Shown: positions 14,413-24,007 of the stretch, piece after piece
How positions within the stretch are numbered: the first letter of the stretch is position 1
Layout: each line of letters opens with the position of its first letter
Assembly (NCBI RefSeq): GCF_018917235.1
Contig: NZ_JAHLOF010000013.1
Location: 1-35,458 of the forward strand
From: Metaclostridioides mangenotii
GTDB taxonomy: Bacteria; Bacillota; Clostridia; Peptostreptococcales; Peptostreptococcaceae
Direction: 5' to 3'
DNA: 35,458 nucleotides
Notes under the pieces: model-generated
Told to the model about the DNA's origin: nothing
Databases searched by the model: none
The model's input: only the letters and a program-made list of their open reading frames with translations
Program-made: the position numbers and the translations under genes

Positions 14413-15144
14413 TTAATAGAAAACTTTTTTAAGAAATAATCCACATGCTGGAGCTGTGTGACCGGCTCTGCCTCTATCTTTTGACTCAATAACGTCTGAT
14501 AGCGGTTCAGTGATTCTACCTCTTCCAATATCTACTAATGTTCCCACTATAATTCTGGCCATGTTATATAAAAAACCATTCCCCTCGATCTCAAGTACAA
14601 TCATGTCTTCATTTTTATGAAGTCTTACATCGTATATAGTTCTAACAGTACTTTTTACTTGAGATCCAGAACTCATAAATCCTTTAAAATCGTATGTCCC
14701 TATTAACGACCTAGATTCTATTTTCATCTTGTCAAAGTCTAAGTCATATTTAACTTGATAGGAAAACCCGCTCACTATTGGATTTCTGTATCTATTATTA
14801 TAAATCATATATCTATAACACTTTCTTTTAGCACTATATCTTGCATGAAAGTCTACATCTACTTCTTCGACATCCACAATCGATATATCTTTAGGCAACT
14901 TTGAATTTAACGCATTTGGTATCTTATCGACATCAATACTAGATTCTGTAGTAAAGTTTGCAACTTGGCCAAGTGCGTGTACACCAGAGTCTGTTCTACC
15001 GGATCCTATAACTTTTATTTTTTCTTTTGTAATTTCGTAATAAGCATTCTCAATTGCGCCTTGTATTCCTAATGAGTCTGGTTGACTTTGCCATCCACAG
15101 TATCTACCACCATTGTACTGAACTGTTATTTTAATATTTCTCAT
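14413..15144 (-). CDS. truA: tRNA pseudouridine(38-40) synthase
   Basis: A 243-residue pseudouridine synthase acting on the anticodon arm of many tRNAs. The catalytic Asp lies in GSGRTDSGVHALGQ near residue 52; the YNGGRYCGWQSQP opening and GNGFLYNMARIIVGTL near residue 200 are diagnostic. ATG has a GGAGC site. It is the last gene of the ecfA1-ecfA2-ecfT-truA run, 10 nt after ecfT. No obvious terminator separates it from the rplM promoter. Confidence 0.97.
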   Translation of the reverse strand: MRNIKITVQYNGGRYCGWQSQPDSLGIQGAIENAYYEITKEKIKVIGSGRTDSGVHALGQVANFTTESSIDVDKIPNALNSKLPKDISIVDVEEVDVDFHARYSAKRKCYRYMIYNNRYRNPIVSGFSYQVKYDLDFDKMKIESRSLIGTYDFKGFMSSGSQVKSTVRTIYDVRLHKNEDMIVLEIEGNGFLYNMARIIVGTLVDIGRGRITEPLSDVIESKDRGRAGHTAPACGLFLKKVFY

Positions 15145-15154
15145 AAAAACGCTC

Positions 15155-15952
15155 CTAAATAAACCTAGTAGCTATTATAGCTATTAAATATATAAATTGA
15201 ACAACCCATGCAATGTAATCTGCCTTTGTCATAACGATCTCTCTCATTTTAGTTCTGTTGTCTCCACCTCTATAGCATCTAGCTTCCATAGCCATCGCAA
15301 GTTCATCTGCTCTTCTAAAAGCACTTACAAAAAGAGGTACAAGAAGCGGAACTAAATTTTTAGCTCTGTTTATTATGTTTTTACTTTCAAAATCAGCTCC
15401 TCTAGACATCTGAGCCTTCATAATCTTGTCAGTTTCATCAAGTAATGTAGGTATAAATCTCAAAGCTATTGTCATCATCATAGCCAATTCGTGTACTGGT
15501 AGTCCCACCTTGTTAAACGGCTTTAAGAGTCTCTCTATTCCGTCTGTAAGCTCTATTGGCGATGTAGTAAGTGTAAGTATCGATGTTCCGGCAACTAAGA
15601 ATATAAGCCTTGTAGCCATAAATATAGCTTGACTCAAGCCCTGTGATGTTATTTTAAATATTCCAAATGACCATATAACGTCTCCAGGTATAAAAAACAA
15701 GTTTATAATAAACGTAAATAATATAATCCACTTTAGCGGTTTGATTCCTTTTACTATTAATTTAACAGGTATATTAGACAACTTTATCATTGCAAGCATC
15801 GAGATTAATACCACAGAATAAGCCCAGTATTTATTTATAATGAATATCGATACCATAAAAATCAATGTAGCTATAAGCTTTATTCTTGGGTCTAATCTAT
15901 GAATCGTAGAGTCAGATGGATAGTATTGTCCTATTGTAATATCTTTTAGCAT
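15155..15952 (-). CDS. ecfT: Energy-coupling factor transporter transmembrane protein EcfT
   Basis: A 265-residue membrane component that couples the two EcfA ATPases to interchangeable vitamin-binding S proteins. Several membrane segments are visible (starting [16 protein letters not shown]). The two cytoplasmic coupling-helix motifs appear as AQMSRGADF and [10 protein letters not shown]. The consensus is Ala-Arg-Gly, so both are slightly altered (SRG, ARC), as is common in EcfT. The start overlaps ecfA2 by 7 nt. No S component is encoded nearby, so this is the shared group II module. Confidence 0.95.
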   Translation of the reverse strand: MLKDITIGQYYPSDSTIHRLDPRIKLIATLIFMVSIFIINKYWAYSVVLISMLAMIKLSNIPVKLIVKGIKPLKWIILFTFIINLFFIPGDVIWSFGIFKITSQGLSQAIFMATRLIFLVAGTSILTLTTSPIELTDGIERLLKPFNKVGLPVHELAMMMTIALRFIPTLLDETDKIMKAQMSRGADFESKNIINRAKNLVPLLVPLFVSAFRRADELAMAMEARCYRGGDNRTKMREIVMTKADYIAWVVQFIYLIAIIATRFI

Positions 15953-16812
15953 TTTTCCCTTCCTCTCAGCACTCTTAATATCTCTTCTTTAGCTTCTTCT
16001 ACTGTTATTATATCTCCTCTTACATCAAATCCTCTATCTTTAAGCTTAATTGCGAGTTCAAGAACTTGAGGTATATCTAAACCTATTTCTTTAAGTCTTT
16101 TAGAATTCGACTTAAATATTTCTCTAGGGGCACCCATAAACTCTATACGGCCTTTATTCATAACTATTATATTGTTTGCAAGTTTAGCCATATCATCCAT
16201 GTTATGAGATGATAATATGACAGTCATGTTATTCTTTTTATGTAGGGTTTTTATTAATTCGAATATTTCATCCCTTCCACCAGGATCTAGACCTGCTGTT
16301 GGCTCGTCTAATATTAAAACCTCTGGATTCATAGCTATCACACCAGCTATGGCAACCCTACGTTTTTGACCGCCAGATAAATCGAATGGAGACTTATCTT
16401 TATAATCTTCGTAATTTAGGCCAACAGACTCCATTGATTCTTTTACCCTTTTGTTTATCTCTTCTACACTCAGTCCGAGATTACTTGGACCAAAAGCAAC
16501 ATCCTTGCTTATAGTTTCTTCAAATAGCTGATATTCTGGATATTGAAACACTACCCCTACTCTTTTTCTTATCTCAGTAAGGTTTAAATCTTTTTTAGTA
16601 ATATCAAAATCATTTATATATATTTTTCCTGAAGAAGGCTTAAGTATCCCGTTTAGGTGCTGAATAAGTGTAGATTTACCTGATCCTGTATGTCCGATAA
16701 GCCCCACAAAATCACCATCAGCTATATTAAACGAAACATCATCTAATGACTTATTAGCAAATGGCATACCTTCATCGTATATATGCGTTAAGTTTTCTAC
16801 TACAATTGACAT
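15946..16812 (-). CDS. ecfA2: Energy-coupling factor ATPase EcfA2
   Basis: A 288-residue ABC ATPase. Walker A is GHTGSGKST (about 37-45), the Q-loop [20 protein letters not shown], the signature [13 protein letters not shown], Walker [14 protein letters not shown] and the H-loop SSHNMDD. It carries the C-terminal ECF-specific extension after about residue 230. The [13 protein letters not shown] opening is typical of the second ATPase of the pair. The start overlaps ecfA1 by 13 nt, suggesting coupled translation and heterodimer formation. Confidence 0.95.
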   Translation of the reverse strand: MSIVVENLTHIYDEGMPFANKSLDDVSFNIADGDFVGLIGHTGSGKSTLIQHLNGILKPSSGKIYINDFDITKKDLNLTEIRKRVGVVFQYPEYQLFEETISKDVAFGPSNLGLSVEEINKRVKESMESVGLNYEDYKDKSPFDLSGGQKRRVAIAGVIAMNPEVLILDEPTAGLDPGGRDEIFELIKTLHKKNNMTVILSSHNMDDMAKLANNIIVMNKGRIEFMGAPREIFKSNSKRLKEIGLDIPQVLELAIKLKDRGFDVRGDIITVEEAKEEILRVLRGREKC

Positions 16813-17633
16813 AAATTTATCACCATCTCATCCACTGTTAATATATCATCAGAAATGTCTACACCCTCTTCTTTAAGAAGACTAGACAATTCTGTCATGC
16901 AAGGAACATCAAGACCTATCTCTTTAAGCTCTTTAATATGACTAAATACCTCTCTTGGGGTCCCCTCTAGTATCTTTCTTCCTTTTTCCATTACTATAAC
17001 TCTATCAGCCTCTACAGCTTCCTCCATAAAGTGTGTAATGTGTATAGTTGTTATATTCTCTTTACTGTTTAACTCTTTTATAGTCCTCATAACTTCTTTT
17101 CTACCAGATGGATCTAGCATTGCAGTAGCTTCATCAAAAATAATGCATTTTGGCTTCATTGCAATTATTCCAGCGATTGCCACCCTCTGCTTTTGTCCTC
17201 CAGATAGTAGATGAGGCTGTCTTCTTCTAAATTCGTACATATTTACGCTTTTAAGGGCCTTTTCTACTCTTTCCCTAATCTCTTTAGGTGCTATTCCCAA
17301 ATTTTCAGGTCCAAATGCTACATCCTCTTCAACGATTGTAGCTACTATCTGATTATCTGGATTTTGAAATACCATTCCGGCAGTTTGCCTAATATCCCAA
17401 AGCTTTTCTTCGGATCTTGTATCTATTCCATCTATAAGTATACTGCCTTCAGTCGGCAATAAGATTGCATTTAAATTTTTTGATAATGTCGATTTACCTG
17501 AGCCATTATGTCCAATAATAACCACAAATTCGCCCTCTTTAACATCTAGACTCAAATTATCTATAGCTTTGACTCTAGATTCTTCTGTAACATATTCAAA
17601 TGATATATTGTTAACTTTTACTATATTGTTCAT
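16800..17633 (-). CDS. ecfA1: Energy-coupling factor ATPase EcfA1
   Basis: A 277-residue ABC ATPase, partner of EcfA2. Walker A is GHNGSGKST, the Q-loop [21 protein letters not shown], the signature [13 protein letters not shown], and Walker [13 protein letters not shown]. The Ala-Thr-Ala in place of Pro-Thr-Ser is the usual EcfA1 variant. The H-loop is [14 protein letters not shown] precedes the ATG. It is first in the ecf-truA unit, with an extended -10 promoter in the upstream gap. Confidence 0.95.
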   Translation of the reverse strand: MNNIVKVNNISFEYVTEESRVKAIDNLSLDVKEGEFVVIIGHNGSGKSTLSKNLNAILLPTEGSILIDGIDTRSEEKLWDIRQTAGMVFQNPDNQIVATIVEEDVAFGPENLGIAPKEIRERVEKALKSVNMYEFRRRQPHLLSGGQKQRVAIAGIIAMKPKCIIFDEATAMLDPSGRKEVMRTIKELNSKENITTIHITHFMEEAVEADRVIVMEKGRKILEGTPREVFSHIKELKEIGLDVPCMTELSSLLKEEGVDISDDILTVDEMVINLCQL

Positions 17634-17696
17634 CGCCAGCTCCTTTTGTAAGCAGTCTCAGTCTCTCTAAGTCTTTATAATTCTAGTTTACACATT

Positions 17697-17705
17697 ATTA
17701 TACCA
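17697..17705 (-). promoter_or_regulatory. Extended -10 promoter of the ecf operon
   Basis: TGGTATAAT (17705-17697) fits the TGnTATAAT extended -10 form. No good -35 lies 16-18 nt upstream. It is 64 nt before ecfA1 and follows the AAA-ATPase stop codon by about 100 nt. Confidence 0.6.
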
Positions 17706-17803
17706 TATATATACATTAAAAAAATAAAGCTAAACAATTATTTTCAAGTTATGTATAATCTAAAAATGTATCAGAGAAATTAAGGTGTTGTAACATAAGT
17801 CCA

Positions 17804-18646
17804 TTAATATTTCTGTAATCTATCGTACTCCTCATACTTTTTTAATTGTTCAGGTACTATCTTATAATCTATAGTCTCTTCAACTTTAAGATCTTCTGAT
17901 TGCTCGTCTATTTCGTATAATCTACTTAATATATTTTTTCGGTCCTCTATAAACATTTTGGTAATTTGATACGGCTCTGTTTCTTCATAATACAACTTCT
18001 CTATCTCATAACCATCAAAACTAAATATATCTGCATCATCAATAGCCAACAGTATGGGCGAGTGTGTAGCAATTATAAACTGTGATCCATTTTTAACTAA
18101 ATTTTTTAATATAATCATTAGTGCTAACTGTCTTTGTGGTGATAAAGCTGCCTCTGGCTCATCAAGTATATATATACCTTCTTCAGTAAACCTCGAGTTC
18201 ATTAAATTTAAAAAACTCTCACCGTGAGATTGTTCATGAAGTGATTTTCCACCATATCTTGCATATTCTACTATATTTGTGCTAAATTTCTCCGTCTCCT
18301 CAATATATGTAGCTACATTATATAAACTCTCAGCTCTCAAGAAAAAACCGTCCTTAGGCCTCTTTAAGCCCTTCATAAGGGTAATGTATTCGTATAGTTC
18401 GGAGTGGCTATCTTTTGTGTTAAACATAAAGTCTAAACTACCGCCCTCCGGATTAAATCCAAAGCAAACTGCAATAGCTTCTAGAAGTGTAGATTTACCT
18501 GTACCGTTTTCACCTACAAAAAAAGTAATTGGTTTTTTTAGTTCTAAACTTGTAAGATGAGATATAGCCGGAATACTCATAAAGTAATCTTTTGAATCAT
18601 TCTCCTCCAATATTACTGCTTTTATATAGTTTTCTTTTACGTTCAT
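17804..18646 (-). CDS. AAA-type ATPase of unknown role (COG3910-like)
   Basis: A 280-residue single-domain ATPase of the SMC/ABC-like AAA_21 type. Walker A is FFVGENGTGKSTLLEAIAV near residue 45. A degenerate signature EQSHGESFLNLMN, Walker B GIYILDEPEAALSPQRQ and FIIATHSPILLA (H-loop) follow. The C-terminal 50 residues are charged and helical. Such proteins often stand alone or act with effector genes; no partner nuclease or toxin is adjacent. ATG 18646 has AGGTGGA six bases upstream; a TTG two codons earlier is less likely. It has its own promoter and lies between the rplQ terminators and the ecf operon. Confidence 0.85.
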   Translation of the reverse strand: MNVKENYIKAVILEENDSKDYFMSIPAISHLTSLELKKPITFFVGENGTGKSTLLEAIAVCFGFNPEGGSLDFMFNTKDSHSELYEYITLMKGLKRPKDGFFLRAESLYNVATYIEETEKFSTNIVEYARYGGKSLHEQSHGESFLNLMNSRFTEEGIYILDEPEAALSPQRQLALMIILKNLVKNGSQFIIATHSPILLAIDDADIFSFDGYEIEKLYYEETEPYQITKMFIEDRKNILSRLYEIDEQSEDLKVEETIDYKIVPEQLKKYEEYDRLQKY

Positions 18647-18703
18647 AGACAATCCACCTTTCTTTAGTGTATTGATAGTGATATCTCTTATTAAAATTAT
18701 TTT

Positions 18704-18732
18704 ATTTTATCAATTAATACAAAAATAATCAA
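18704..18732 (-). promoter_or_regulatory. Promoter of the AAA-ATPase gene
   Basis: TTGATT (18732-18727), a 17-nt spacer and TAAAAT (18709-18704), about 60 nt before the start codon. Confidence 0.65.
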
Positions 18733-18765
18733 GGCTGTAACTTAAATCAAGTAAATTCGTATATA

Positions 18766-18810
18766 AAAATAACCTGTAATAGTTATTTCAAATCTACTAC
18801 AGGTTATTTT
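18766..18810 (-). terminator. Second terminator after rplQ
   Basis: The long stem AAAATAACCTGTA-TAG with its complement CTA-TACAGGTTATTTT has an 11-nt loop and is followed leftward by T-rich sequence. It stands about 90 nt past rplQ, behind a first terminator. Confidence 0.75.
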
Positions 18811-18843
18811 ACATTACCAGCTTAACAACTTATACATATAAAT

Positions 18844-18889
18844 AAAAAAGGAGCTACCCCTCGATGAAATTCATCAAAAGGTAACTCCT
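18844..18889 (-). terminator. First terminator after rplQ (end of the S10-spc-alpha operon)
   Basis: The stem AGGAGTTACC/GGTAGCTCCT has an inner GATGAA/TTCATC helix and is followed leftward by TTTTTTATTT. It starts eight bases after the rplQ stop. Confidence 0.85.
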
Positions 18890-18896
18890 ATGATTA

Positions 18897-19238
18897 TTAT
18901 ACTAATTCAATTATTGCCATTTCAGCGGCATCGCCTCTTCTTGGCCCTTTTTTGATTATTCTAGTGTATCCACCATTTCTTTCAGCATACTTTGGAGCTA
19001 ATTCAGTAAATAAATTATTTACTACTGTCTCGTCCATAACATAAGCTAAAACTTGTCTTCTAGCATGTAGATCGCCTTTTTTTCCTAAAGTGATCATTTT
19101 TTCAGCCATTCTACGAGTTTCTTTAGCTCTTGTAACTGTAGTTTCTATTTTACCATTTCTTAGTAAGCTAGTTACTAAGTTTCTTAACATTAGGTTTCTA
19201 TGAGATGTCTCACGTCCTAATTTACGGTACTTAGCCAT
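18897..19238 (-). CDS. rplQ: 50S ribosomal protein L17
   Basis: A 113-residue large-subunit protein near the exit tunnel. [20 protein letters not shown] and the end [16 protein letters not shown] are diagnostic; length is normal. GGAGGG lies eight bases before the ATG. It is the last gene of the ribosomal super-operon, 22 nt after rpoA, and is followed by two terminators. Confidence 0.98.
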   Translation of the reverse strand: MAKYRKLGRETSHRNLMLRNLVTSLLRNGKIETTVTRAKETRRMAEKMITLGKKGDLHARRQVLAYVMDETVVNNLFTELAPKYAERNGGYTRIIKKGPRRGDAAEMAIIELV

Positions 19239-19260
19239 GCTATTTCCCTCCTTCGCGATC

Positions 19261-20214
19261 TTATTCTTCGTTAGGTCTTAAACGTAAGCCAAGTTCTTCT
19301 AGTTTTTGGATAACCTCTTCTAGTGACTTTTTACCTAAGTTTCTAACCTTCATCATATCATCTTCAGATTTATTAGCTAGCTCTTCAACTGTATTAATTC
19401 CCGCTCTCTTTAAACAGTTGTACGATCTAACTGATAGATCTAATTCTTCTATAGTCATTTCAAGAACTTTTTCTTTTTGATCTTCTTCTTTTTCTACCAT
19501 GATCTCAACATTGCTTACATGCTCTGTCAAATCTATGAATAAGTTAAGATGTTCAACTAAAACTTTAGCTGCAAGAGATATTCCCTCTTGAGGATTTATA
19601 CTTCCATTAGTCCAAACTTCAAGAACTAATTTATCGTAATCTGTCTTTTGACCAACTCTAGTGTTTTCCACGTGGTAGCTAACTTTTTCAACAGGAGTAT
19701 ATATTGAATCAACAGGTAATACGCCTATTGGCACATTGTCAGATTTGTTATCTTCTGCAGAAACATATCCTCTACCTCTATCTATATATATGTCCATATT
19801 AAACTTAGCATTGTCATCAAGCGTAGCGATAACTAAATCCTTACTTATTATTTCTACATCTGGAGGGCATATTATATCTGCACCTGTTACAGTACATGGC
19901 CCTTGAGCTTCTATTCTAATTGTTCTACCTTCTTCAACATCTTCATCGATAGTAGCAGAAAGTTCTTTTAAAGTTAATATTATTTCTGTTACATCTTCTT
20001 TTACTCCAGGAATAGTAGAGAACTCATGAAGTACTCCATCTATTTTTATAGCATTAACAGCTACCCCTGGTAGAGAAGATAATAATATTCTTCTTAAAGC
20101 ATTACCTATAGTAATACCATATCCTCTTTCTAGAGGCTCGATTACAAATTTACCATATTTATAGTTTTCGCCTATCTCGACGATATCTACTTTCGGTTTT
20201 TCTATTTCTATCAT
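19261..20214 (-). CDS. rpoA: DNA-directed RNA polymerase alpha subunit
   Basis: A 317-residue subunit. The N-terminal domain that dimerises and nucleates core assembly is about residues 1-230 ([20 protein letters not shown], then [18 protein letters not shown]). An acidic linker (EKEEDQKEK) leads to the C-terminal domain that contacts UP elements and activators ([27 protein letters not shown]). The ATG at 20214 giving MIEIEKP is preferred; a TTG two codons upstream is inside the spacer from GGAGGG. It lies between rpsD and rplQ, as in other Firmicutes. Confidence 0.98.
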   Translation of the reverse strand: MIEIEKPKVDIVEIGENYKYGKFVIEPLERGYGITIGNALRRILLSSLPGVAVNAIKIDGVLHEFSTIPGVKEDVTEIILTLKELSATIDEDVEEGRTIRIEAQGPCTVTGADIICPPDVEIISKDLVIATLDDNAKFNMDIYIDRGRGYVSAEDNKSDNVPIGVLPVDSIYTPVEKVSYHVENTRVGQKTDYDKLVLEVWTNGSINPQEGISLAAKVLVEHLNLFIDLTEHVSNVEIMVEKEEDQKEKVLEMTIEELDLSVRSYNCLKRAGINTVEELANKSEDDMMKVRNLGKKSLEEVIQKLEELGLRLRPNEE

Positions 20215-20290
20215 GGACAAAACCCTCCTTAAAATTTAGTAATCCACTGAGGGCAAACAAAATTTTAAAATAATATTTAATATATGTTAA

Positions 20291-20914
20291 TTATTTAGAG
20301 TAAAGTTCTATGATTAGGTGTTCTGCAACATCAAGATCTATATCTTCTCTATCTGGAACACCAACTACTTTTGCAGTCATTCCTTCTAAATCAGCTTCTA
20401 ACCATTTTGGAGCCACTCTTGTGTTTCCTTCTAATAATGCTTTGAATTTCTCTGAAGATCTAGATTTTTCTTTAACTGCTATAACATCTCCAACTTTAAC
20501 TGTCAATGAAGGTATATCTACCTTGTGTCCATTTAAAGTGAAGTGAGCATGAGTTACTAATTGTCTTGCTTCTTTTCTTGATGAAGCAAGTCCCATTCTG
20601 TAAACTGTATTGTCTAATCTTCTCTCTAATAGGCTAAGTAGGTTCTCCCCTGCTTTACCTGGCATTTTTTCTGCACGTTCGTACATATTTCTAAATTGAG
20701 TTTCTAGAACTCCATATATTCTCTTAACTTTTTGTTTTTCTCTCAACTGTAATCCATAGTTAGAAACTTTCTTTCTCCCTTGACCATGTTGTCCTGGGGC
20801 ATAGTTTCTTTTAGCTATAGCACATTTATCTGTATAACATCTGTCACCTTTAAGGAATAACTTCATTCCCTCTCTACGACATTGTCTACATGATGCACCT
20901 GTATATCTTGCCAT
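20291..20914 (-). CDS. rpsD: 30S ribosomal protein S4
   Basis: A 207-residue primary 16S-binding assembly protein. It keeps the zinc motif near its start (C-x2-C in SCRQCRREG, then RCYTDKC), i.e. the zinc-binding form. The S4 RNA-binding domain is [20 protein letters not shown] followed by [11 protein letters not shown]. It is within the alpha operon between rpsK and rpoA, with 30 and about 76 nt gaps. In Bacillus S4 is elsewhere, so its place here is the clostridial order. Confidence 0.98.
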   Translation of the reverse strand: MARYTGASCRQCRREGMKLFLKGDRCYTDKCAIAKRNYAPGQHGQGRKKVSNYGLQLREKQKVKRIYGVLETQFRNMYERAEKMPGKAGENLLSLLERRLDNTVYRMGLASSRKEARQLVTHAHFTLNGHKVDIPSLTVKVGDVIAVKEKSRSSEKFKALLEGNTRVAPKWLEADLEGMTAKVVGVPDREDIDLDVAEHLIIELYSK

Positions 20915-20944
20915 TTATATTACACCTCCTATTATCTATATAAA

Positions 20945-21343
20945 TTAAACTCTTCTTCTCTTTGGTGGTCTACATCCATTGTGAGGAATTGGAGTAACAT
21001 CCTTTATCATTGTTACCTCTAGTCCTGTAGCTTGTAAAGCTCTTATTGCAGCTTCTCTACCAGAACCTGGTCCTTTAACGAATACTTCAACACTCTTAAG
21101 TCCATGTTCCATTGCAGCTTTAGCAGCAGTTTCTGCAGCCATTTGAGATGCGAATGGAGTTGATTTTCTTGAACCTTTGAAACCTAATTGTCCAGAACTA
21201 GCCCAAGATAATGCGTTCCCGTGAACGTCTGTTAGAGTTATTATAGTATTGTTAAAAGTAGACTGTATATGCGCATGACCGCGTTCTATATTTTTACGCT
21301 CTTTTCTTCTAACACGTGTAACTTTCTTTTTTGGTTTAGCCAT
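20945..21343 (-). CDS. rpsK: 30S ribosomal protein S11
   Basis: A 132-residue platform protein at the mRNA exit. It shows the family core [40 protein letters not shown] and the C-terminal [19 protein letters not shown] precedes the ATG by 10 nt. An overlapping out-of-frame ATG at 21350 is not used. Confidence 0.98.
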   Translation of the reverse strand: MAKPKKKVTRVRRKERKNIERGHAHIQSTFNNTIITLTDVHGNALSWASSGQLGFKGSRKSTPFASQMAAETAAKAAMEHGLKSVEVFVKGPGSGREAAIRALQATGLEVTMIKDVTPIPHNGCRPPKRRRV

Positions 21344-21379
21344 TTTTCATTTTCCCTCCTTCATCTATTTATTGTCTAA

Positions 21380-21751
21380 TTATTTTTTCTTTTTACGAGA
21401 TACTGTCTTCTTAGGACCTTTTCTAGTTCTAGCGTTAGTCTTAGTTTTTTGTCCTCTTAGCGGAAGACCTTTAGCGTGTCTTATACCTCTATAGCATTTG
21501 ATATCTCTTAATCTCTTTATATTTAAAGCAATTTCTCTTCTTAAGTCACCTTCAACTAAGAAATCGTCATCGATTATTTTTCTTAAATTATTAACTTCAT
21601 CTTCCGATAAATCTTTGATTCTACTATCAGGATTTATCCCAGCTTTAGCTAATATTTCATTAGAAGTCGCTCTACCTATACCGTATATATAAGTTAAGCC
21701 TATTTCCGCTCTTTTTTCTCTAGGTAAATCTACCCCAGCTATTCTTGCCAT
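21380..21751 (-). CDS. rpsM: 30S ribosomal protein S13
   Basis: A 123-residue head protein that contacts P-site tRNA and forms the B1 bridges. It starts [20 protein letters not shown], has [14 protein letters not shown] and ends in the basic tail [13 protein letters not shown]. The start is the ATG behind GGAGGTG at six bases, not the upstream in-frame codon at 21760. A gap of about 150 nt separates it from rpmJ and holds a possible promoter. Confidence 0.98.
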   Translation of the reverse strand: MARIAGVDLPREKRAEIGLTYIYGIGRATSNEILAKAGINPDSRIKDLSEDEVNNLRKIIDDDFLVEGDLRREIALNIKRLRDIKCYRGIRHAKGLPLRGQKTKTNARTRKGPKKTVSRKKKK

Positions 21752-21860
21752 TAATCGCACCTCCTACACCTAGTTTTTAATGTTAAAATGTTTATCATAT
21801 AATCCGAAATCATATTGTTTTAAACGCTTTAGCACCATTTTGCAAACATCACAATAAAAC

Positions 21861-21866
21861 ATTATA
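21861..21866 (-). promoter_or_regulatory. Possible internal promoter before rpsM
   Basis: A perfect TATAAT (21866-21861) lies about 110 nt before rpsM in an otherwise tightly packed operon. No convincing -35 is visible at 16-18 nt, so it may be weak or depend on the upstream A/T-rich sequence. Confidence 0.4.
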
Positions 21867-21900
21867 CTATATGTTTTAACAAAATGCTAGAAACAATTTA

Positions 21901-22014
21901 TTAACCTTGTCTTTGCTTATGCTTTGGATTTTCACAGATAACCATCACTTTACCATTTCTTTTTATTAATTTGCATTTTTCGCATATTGGTTTTACTGAT
22001 GATCTTACTTTCAT
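21901..22014 (-). CDS. rpmJ: 50S ribosomal protein L36 (zinc-binding form)
   Basis: A 37-residue protein, full length for the family: [20 protein letters not shown] then [17 protein letters not shown]. Zinc ligands are the C-x2-C pair, a third Cys and the His of PKHKQ, so this is the zinc-carrying (C+) version. The ribosome site AAGGAGGG lies before the ATG. It is placed between infA and rpsM as in most bacteria. Confidence 0.97.
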   Translation of the reverse strand: MKVRSSVKPICEKCKLIKRNGKVMVICENPKHKQRQG

Positions 22015-22051
22015 TATTTAATCCCTCCTTAGACTAATATCTAATAGTCTA

Positions 22052-22270
22052 CTACTTCTTACGCCAAGTAATTCTTCCTCTTGTAAGGTCATATGGAGAA
22101 AGTTCAACATTAACCTTATCGCCTTCAAGAATTCTTATAAAGTTCATTCTTAATTTTCCTGATAAATGGCATAGTACTTCATGTCCGTTTTCCAGTTTTA
22201 CTTTGAACATAGCGTTAGGTAAATTTTCAACGACTGTACCTTCTAATTCTATAACATCTTTTTTGGCCAT
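22052..22270 (-). CDS. infA: Translation initiation factor IF-1
   Basis: A 72-residue OB-fold factor that occupies the A site during initiation. [20 protein letters not shown], the core [20 protein letters not shown] and [14 protein letters not shown] cover the family. The upstream 12 codons to 22306 are not part of it: ATG 22270 gives the canonical start, with GGAGGT about 11 nt ahead, a slightly long spacing. Confidence 0.98.
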   Translation of the reverse strand: MAKKDVIELEGTVVENLPNAMFKVKLENGHEVLCHLSGKLRMNFIRILEGDKVNVELSPYDLTRGRITWRKK

Positions 22271-22305
22271 TAAATAACCAGACCTCCATTTCAATAAGTC
22301 AAACA

Positions 22306-22584
22306 TTAGTTTAACTTAGTAAGTTCAGCTCTTAAAAAACAATCTGTTATTTCCTGATCAGATATTATTTTTTCCTTAACCTCATTGTTTATGAAGTTGT
22401 ATTTTTTTAAGTGCTTTACTTTCTTTAGTTTAGGTTTGACAAGTTTTCTTTTTTTCCCATCAGCAATCAAAACATATTCATCATCGACTATCTTAACTAT
22501 AAAGAATAATCTGCCTTTGTCTCGTCCAGATGAAACTTTCACAACTTGACCTATACTTAAATCTTCTGATAGCACTTTTTTCAC
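22306..22584 (-). CDS. KOW-domain RNA-binding protein (L14e-like)
   Basis: About 90 residues with a KOW-type SH3 barrel at the start ([20 protein letters not shown], then [20 protein letters not shown]) and a charged tail. Genes of this type sit between map and infA in clostridia and are annotated as ribosomal L14e-like; the exact role is unproven, but ribosome or RNA binding is likely. GTG 22584 is the longest start. A second GTG three codons later (22575) has AGGTGA six bases before it and may be the real one. It follows map by 10 nt. Confidence 0.85.
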   Translation of the reverse strand: MKKVLSEDLSIGQVVKVSSGRDKGRLFFIVKIVDDEYVLIADGKKRKLVKPKLKKVKHLKKYNFINNEVKEKIISDQEITDCFLRAELTKLN

Positions 22585-22594
22585 CTACTTTAAA

Positions 22595-23341
22595 CTACAG
22601 CTTCGTCAATAACAAAGGTTCATCAGAAGTCAATGCTATCGTATGCTCATAGTGAGCTGATTTTTTTCCATCTACTGTTATAGTCGTCCACCCATCGGCT
22701 AGAGTCTTAACTTGGTAACGGCCGGCATTTACCATAGGCTCTATAGCTAAGACCATTCCTTCTTGAAGTCTCGGTCCTTTTCCTGGTGGTCCATAGTTAG
22801 GAACTTGAGGATCCTCGTGTAGATCGGCTCCGACTCCGTGACCTACTAAATCCCTAACCAATGAATACCCATACTTTTCAGCATGAACCTGAACAGCATG
22901 TGAGATATCAGATAATCTATAGCCAACTCTGGCAAATTTAATTCCTTCATAGAAGCTTTCTCGAGTTACTTCTATTAGTTTCCTATCTTCTTCAGATATC
23001 ACTCCTACTCCGTGAGTCTTTGCAGAATCACCGTGATATCCTTTATAATAAGCTCCGATATCTAAACTTATAATGTCTCCATCTTTTAATACTCGATTAC
23101 CAGGAATACCATGCACAACCTCTTCGTTTACAGATGCACATATACTTCCTGAAAAACCTCCGTATCCTTTGAAAGACGGTGTAGCATTATATTTTTTTAT
23201 ATTTTCTTCAGCTATTTTATCTAACTCCATAGTTGTTATACCAGGAGCAACAGCTTGTCTTAGGACTTCATGAGTGTCAGCGACAATTTTGCCAGCTTCT
23301 CTCATTAGTTCTATTTCTTTTTTTGATTTTATTATAATCAT
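22595..23341 (-). CDS. map: Methionine aminopeptidase, type I
   Basis: A 248-residue metalloprotease that removes N-terminal methionine from nascent proteins. Metal ligands are visible: Asp of [18 protein letters not shown] (two Asp), His of [17 protein letters not shown], Glu of AIEPMVN and Glu near YEHTIAL. The substrate His is in [11 protein letters not shown]. The start ATG follows the adk stop without any gap (TAAATG), so translation is coupled. Confidence 0.97.
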   Translation of the reverse strand: MIIIKSKKEIELMREAGKIVADTHEVLRQAVAPGITTMELDKIAEENIKKYNATPSFKGYGGFSGSICASVNEEVVHGIPGNRVLKDGDIISLDIGAYYKGYHGDSAKTHGVGVISEEDRKLIEVTRESFYEGIKFARVGYRLSDISHAVQVHAEKYGYSLVRDLVGHGVGADLHEDPQVPNYGPPGKGPRLQEGMVLAIEPMVNAGRYQVKTLADGWTTITVDGKKSAHYEHTIALTSDEPLLLTKL

Positions 23342-23992
23342 TTATTTTTCACTTCCTAAAGAGTCGGAAATATCTTCAAATACCTTATCTATTGATTGAT
23401 CACCATTTATAGAAGCTACTACTCCTTGTTTAGAGTAATATTCTACTAGAGGTTTAGTTTCATCTAGATAAACTTGTATCCTTTTAGAAACAGTTTCTTC
23501 ATTGTCATCTGCTCTTTGATATAATTCTCCTTGGCATACATCACATACACCATCTTCTTTAGGAGGATTGAACTCAACATGGAATGTAGCACCACATGAT
23601 TTACATATTCTTCTTCCCACCGCTCTAGAGACTAAAAGTTCTTTATCAACTTCTATATTGATAACTTTTGTTAAATCTATTGCTGCTTGCTTTAAGAAAT
23701 CATCTAGTTGTTCAGCTTGTGCTAGATTTCTTGGGAATCCATCTAACATAAACCCTTCTTTACAATCATCTTGAGATATTCTGTCTGTCACCAAACCTAC
23801 AGTCAACTCATCAGGAACTAGTAATCCTTGATCCATAAACTCTTTAGCCTTTGTTCCAAGTGGAGTTCCTTCTTTTATATTCTTTCTGAATATGTCTCCT
23901 GTTGATATATGAGGTATATTGTACTTTTCTACTATTTTAGCCGCCTGAGTACCTTTACCAGCACCAGGAGGTCCAAGTAATATTATTCTCAT
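23342..23992 (-). CDS. adk: Adenylate kinase
   Basis: A 216-residue enzyme interconverting 2 ADP and ATP + AMP. The P-loop GPPGAGKGTQAAKI is at residues 7-20, then ISTGDIFRKNI, MLDGFPRNLAQAEQL and the LID domain. The LID carries a zinc knuckle with four cysteines (CKSCGATFH...CDVCQG), the Gram-positive type. It lies in the spc operon between secY and map with 15 nt to secY. Confidence 0.98.
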   Translation of the reverse strand: MRIILLGPPGAGKGTQAAKIVEKYNIPHISTGDIFRKNIKEGTPLGTKAKEFMDQGLLVPDELTVGLVTDRISQDDCKEGFMLDGFPRNLAQAEQLDDFLKQAAIDLTKVINIEVDKELLVSRAVGRRICKSCGATFHVEFNPPKEDGVCDVCQGELYQRADDNEETVSKRIQVYLDETKPLVEYYSKQGVVASINGDQSIDKVFEDISDSLGSEK

Positions 23993-24007
23993 TTACCCAT
24001 CTCCAAT

